NCBI RefSeq assembly: GCF_010667655.1
Contig: NZ_WHZU01000006.1
Location: forward strand, 99,602 to 163,601
Source of the DNA: Bifidobacterium saimiriisciurei
GTDB taxonomy: Bacteria > Actinomycetota > Actinomycetes > Actinomycetales > Bifidobacteriaceae
Direction of reading: 5' to 3'
DNA length: 64,000 nucleotides
The number at the start of each line of letters is the position of its first letter. Positions within the stretch are counted from its first letter, which is position 1. The translations under genes were made by a program, and so were the position numbers. Under the pieces are notes generated by a model. The model was not told the DNA's origin and did not search any database. It saw only the letters and a list, made by a program, of their open reading frames with translations. Of this stretch, positions 61,493 through 64,000 are shown piece by piece.

Positions 61493-61584
61493 TCGTCCGT
61501 CTCCTCGTCCGATTTTCGGAAAACAGAACATGAACGGCGTGTTGCGTAACCGTGGCGTCGATAAATCGTATTTATTGCACGTTC

Positions 61585-61619
61585 TAACGCACAAATAACA
61601 ACATTTGTGTGCGTTTTTA
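61585..61619 (+). terminator. Rho-independent terminator after manC
   Basis: AACGCACAAAT pairs with ATTTGTG(TG)CGTT, with a two-base bulge and a short loop, followed by TTTTTAT. It lies about 95 bases after manC and before pgi. Confidence 0.82.
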
Positions 61620-61699
61620 TCTGTCCGTCAATCACAGTATGTTGGAACAGGAACAGGATGGTTTTCATGAATCATTCCACAGTGATGAAAGGACCTCAC

Positions 61700-63400
61700 A
61701 TGGCCATTAATCCTCCCATCGACGCGACCTCGACTCCCGCATGGGCCGCGCTGCAGAAGCACTACGATGAACTTCAGGCCGAGGGCATCGACCTCAAGAA
61801 GTGGTTCGCCGACGATCCCGAGCGCGTCAAGAAGCTGAGCTTCGAGGCCGGCGACCTGCACTTCGACCTTTCCAAGAACCTCATCACCGACGAGACGCTG
61901 CGCCTGCTGGTCAACCTCGCCAAGGAAGTCAAGCTCGACGAGCGCATCAAGCAGCAGTACACCGGCGTGCACATCAACAACACCGAGGACCGCGCCGTGC
62001 TGCACACCGCGCTGCGCCGCCCGGTCGAGGACGAGGACAAGTACATCGTCGACGGCCAGGACGTCGTCAAGGACGTGCGCGACACCCTCAAGAAGATCTA
62101 CGCCTTCGCCGAGGACGTGCGCTCCGGCAAGTGGACCGGCATCACCGGCCGCAAGATCGACACCGTGGTGAACATCGGCATCGGCGGCTCCGACCTCGGT
62201 CCCGTCATGGCGTACGAGGCCCTCAAGCCCTACGCCGACGCCGGCATCTCCGCCCGCTACATCTCCAACATCGACCCCAACGACCTGGCCGAGAAGACCA
62301 AGGGCCTCGACCCGGAGACCACGCTGTTCATCATCGTCTCCAAGACCTTCACCACGCTCGAGACCCTCACCAACGCCCGCGAGGCCCGCACCTGGCTGCT
62401 CGAGGAGCTCACCGCCTCCGGCGCCATCTCCGACGGCGACGAGGCCCAGAAGGCCGAAGCCATCAAGAAGCACTTCGTGGCCGTCTCCACCAACCTGGAG
62501 AAGGTCGAGGAGTTCGGCATCGACCCGGAGAACGCCTTCGGCTTCTGGAACTGGGTCGGCGGCCGCTACTCCGTCGACTCCGCGGTCGGCACCTCCCTCG
62601 CCGTGGTCTACGGACCGGCGCAGTTCGAGGAGTTCCTGCACGGCTTCCACGAGATCGACGAATACTTCGCCAACACCCCGTTCGAGAAGAACGTCGTGGC
62701 GCTCATGGGCCTCGTCAACGTGTGGTACCGCAACTTCTTCAAGGCCGCCTCGCACGCCGTGCTGCCGTACGACCAGTACCTGCACCGCTTCCCGGCCTAC
62801 CTGCAGCAGCTCACCATGGAATCCAACGGCAAGTCCGTGCGCTGGGACGGCACCCCGGTGACCACCGAGACCGGCGAGATCTTCTGGGGCGAGCCCGGCA
62901 CCAACGGTCAGCATGCCTTCTACCAGCTCATCCACCAGGGCACCCAGCTCATCCCGGCCGACTTCATCGCCTTCGCCAACACCCCGAACCCGGTGAAGGA
63001 CGGCGACCAGGACGTGCACGAGCTGTTCCTCGGCAACTACCTCGCCCAGACCAAGGCGCTCGCGTTCGGCAAGACCGCCGACGAGGTCCGCGCCGAAGGC
63101 ACCCCGGAGGAGATCGTCCCCGCCCGCGTGTTCAAGGGCAACCGCCCGACCACGTCCATCCTCGGCGTGGCCCTGACCCCGTTCTCGCTCGGCGAGCTCA
63201 TCGCCCTGTACGAGCACATCACCCTCGTCGAGGGCACCGTGTGGGGCGTGGACTCCTACGACCAGTGGGGCGTCGAGCTCGGCAAGCAGCTTGCCAAGCA
63301 GATCACCCCCGCCATCTCCAAGGACGACGACGCGCTCGCCGCCCAGGACGCCTCCACGCAGAGCCTCATCAAGTTCTACCGTGAGCATAGGGAGTTCTGA
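61700..63400 (+). CDS. pgi: Glucose-6-phosphate isomerase
   Basis: 566 residues from ATG 61700, with GAAAGGACC upstream. The signature regions are [32 protein letters not shown] (phosphate-binding), [16 protein letters not shown] with the catalytic area, [14 protein letters not shown] (the conserved His) and [13 protein letters not shown] with the Lys. It interconverts glucose-6-phosphate and fructose-6-phosphate, linking the bifid shunt with sugar-nucleotide supply. Codon use is strongly biased to C-ending codons, as expected for a highly expressed gene. The stop codon lies inside the first of a row of hairpins that follows. Confidence 0.98.
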   Translation: MAINPPIDATSTPAWAALQKHYDELQAEGIDLKKWFADDPERVKKLSFEAGDLHFDLSKNLITDETLRLLVNLAKEVKLDERIKQQYTGVHINNTEDRAVLHTALRRPVEDEDKYIVDGQDVVKDVRDTLKKIYAFAEDVRSGKWTGITGRKIDTVVNIGIGGSDLGPVMAYEALKPYADAGISARYISNIDPNDLAEKTKGLDPETTLFIIVSKTFTTLETLTNAREARTWLLEELTASGAISDGDEAQKAEAIKKHFVAVSTNLEKVEEFGIDPENAFGFWNWVGGRYSVDSAVGTSLAVVYGPAQFEEFLHGFHEIDEYFANTPFEKNVVALMGLVNVWYRNFFKAASHAVLPYDQYLHRFPAYLQQLTMESNGKSVRWDGTPVTTETGEIFWGEPGTNGQHAFYQLIHQGTQLIPADFIAFANTPNPVKDGDQDVHELFLGNYLAQTKALAFGKTADEVRAEGTPEEIVPARVFKGNRPTTSILGVALTPFSLGELIALYEHITLVEGTVWGVDSYDQWGVELGKQLAKQITPAISKDDDALAAQDASTQSLIKFYREHREF

Positions 63401-63539
63401 TTTTTCGTAAGAAAAATCAGAACGCAGCATTCCGCGACGCAAATCCTTGGCGGATTTGCTGCTACGAACAGTCCACTGGACTGTTCGTCATCGCGAGTTC
63501 TGATTCCTCTGGAATCAGAGCCGCCGTTTCGCGACGGCG
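63394..63539. repeat. Five consecutive hairpins immediately after pgi
   Basis: Perfect stems in order: GTTCTGATTTTTC / GAAAAATCAGAAC (63394-63423, spanning the pgi stop), GCAAATCC / GGATTTGC (63439-63459), ACGAACAGTCC / GGACTGTTCGT (63464-63488), TCTGATTCC / GGAATCAGA (63499-63519) and CGCCGT / ACGGCG (63522-63539). None but the first contains T-runs. Two copies of GAGTTCTGATT (63392, 63495) open stems one and four. Confidence 0.88.
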
Positions 63540-63565
63540 CTCGATGAAGCACTGCTGCGGAATAT

Positions 63566-63680
63566 GACTCCCCTCGTGATTGAGGGGAGCCATCATGAGG
63601 CAGCATGATTGAGGGGAGCCATCATGAGGCAGCATGATTGAGGGGAGCCATCATGAGGCAGCATGATTGAGGGGAGCCGG
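63566..63680. repeat. 29-bp tandem repeat carrying TGAGGGGAGC
   Basis: GATTGAGGGGAGC occurs at 63578, 63607, 63636 and 63665, exactly 29 bp apart; the unit also contains CATCATGAGGCAGCAT. The first copy is preceded by CTCCCCTC (63568-63575), giving one hairpin. The identical spacers rule out a CRISPR. Confidence 0.92.
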
Positions 63681-63708
63681 CCACCGCAAGGCGGCCGGCT
63701 CCCTTTTC
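63672..63708 (+). terminator. Rho-independent terminator at the end of the pgi region
   Basis: GGGAGCCGGCC (63672-63682) pairs perfectly with GGCCGGCTCCC (63693-63703) and TTTT follows. It overlaps the last 29-bp repeat copy and is the first good plus-strand terminator after pgi. Confidence 0.85.
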
Positions 63709-63752
63709 TGTCACCATCCGGTACTTTCCATCCGGTGCCCGGCCATCCAATA

Positions 63753-64000
63753 TGGATTACGATGTAAAATCCCAAAAATACGTCGCAATCCATCAATATT
63801 CGTCCAATGACGATGGATTGCGTTGCAAAATCGCGTATATACGTCGCAGTCCATCGCGAATCTTCGATGACGAAAACAGCAGCCTTGGAATTTCAACGTT
63901 TCTCAATTGCATGGATGCATAATGCGATGGACTGCTCTGCAAAATCGTATTTTTGCGCCGTAGTCCATGAATATTACGGTGCTGATGATGGACGATACGG
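63753..64000. repeat. Second array of 40-bp palindromes at the right edge
   Basis: Units at 63753-63792, 63814-63853 and 63928-63967 are each 40 bp, and a fourth begins at 63989 and is cut by the window end. Steps are 61, 114 and 61 bp, the same values as in the array at 47.3-47.8 kb. Arms are TGGATT/AATCCA in the first unit and TGGACT/AGTCCA in the third, a paired base change. No gene is seen from 63401 to 64000. Confidence 0.88.

Noticed and set aside
61628..63442. 604-codon minus-strand frame opposite pgi
   Set aside because: It is low-complexity Val/Gly/Leu antisense of the strongly biased pgi codons.
63578..63680. CRISPR array of 29-bp repeats
   Set aside because: The whole 29-bp unit repeats with no unique spacers, so it is a simple tandem repeat.

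Overview
The window reads as a high-GC Gram-positive chromosome, most likely a Bifidobacterium. The evidence is the dense high-GC coding, the bifidobacterial gene order pgi / tRNA-Thr-tRNA-Leu / rdgB-rph / pncB / coaD-YceD-rpmF-rnc-ilvBN, LPXTG-like surface proteins, and repeated CTCCCCTCA / TGAGGGGAG intergenic hairpins. I cannot name the species from sequence alone.

Layout. (1) 1-7.4 kb is the tail of a cell-envelope polysaccharide locus: a Wzt-type ABC ATPase cut by the window edge, a pyruvyl-transferase-family protein, a DUF6020 membrane protein with an apparent in-frame stop, a secreted DUF5648 protein, a small membrane-anchored protein and a secreted NlpC/P60 protein. (2) 7.4-15.2 kb is a minus-strand block: family-2 glycosyltransferase, PP2C-like protein, membrane endonuclease/exonuclease/phosphatase protein, ffh, a vapC remnant and an ABC-F ATPase. 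(3) 15.6-36.6 kb is a complete exopolysaccharide (EPS) cluster. It holds a priming sugar-phosphate transferase, a DUF4012 protein, a fused Wzz/BY-kinase, at least six glycosyltransferases, several acyl/acetyltransferases, a second pyruvyl-transferase-family protein, a Wzx flippase and two polymerase/ligase-like membrane proteins. On the opposite strand it ends with a low-molecular-weight tyrosine phosphatase that could counteract the kinase. Most plus-strand genes overlap by 1-4 bases, so they are probably one long, translationally coupled operon; the 28-34.6 kb part is visibly AT-richer and was probably acquired separately.

(4) 37-47.3 kb mixes sortase-type surface proteins (37.2, 41.0 and 45.4 kb) with a glutamine amidotransferase, cysS, an AIM24 protein and a small membrane protein. 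(5) 48-63.4 kb is conserved housekeeping: ilvN-ilvB, rnc, rpmF, a YceD-family gene, a DivIVA-like coiled-coil gene, coaD, a DUF3039 gene, pncB, a Pr6Pr-like membrane protein, rph, rdgB, an AEC transporter, two tRNA genes, manC and pgi. ManC would supply GDP-mannose and Pgi supplies fructose-6-phosphate, so this block may feed the EPS cluster.

The most unusual non-coding signal is a family of 40-bp imperfect palindromes spaced at 61 bp. It occurs as an eight-unit array at 47.29-47.81 kb and again at 63.75 kb, running off the right edge. Both arrays contain the same irregular 114-bp step. Other observations are a near-perfect parS (ParB site) inside the linker of an acyltransferase-glycosyltransferase fusion, the in-frame TGA in the DUF6020 gene, the vapC remnant, and a cluster of five hairpins after pgi.
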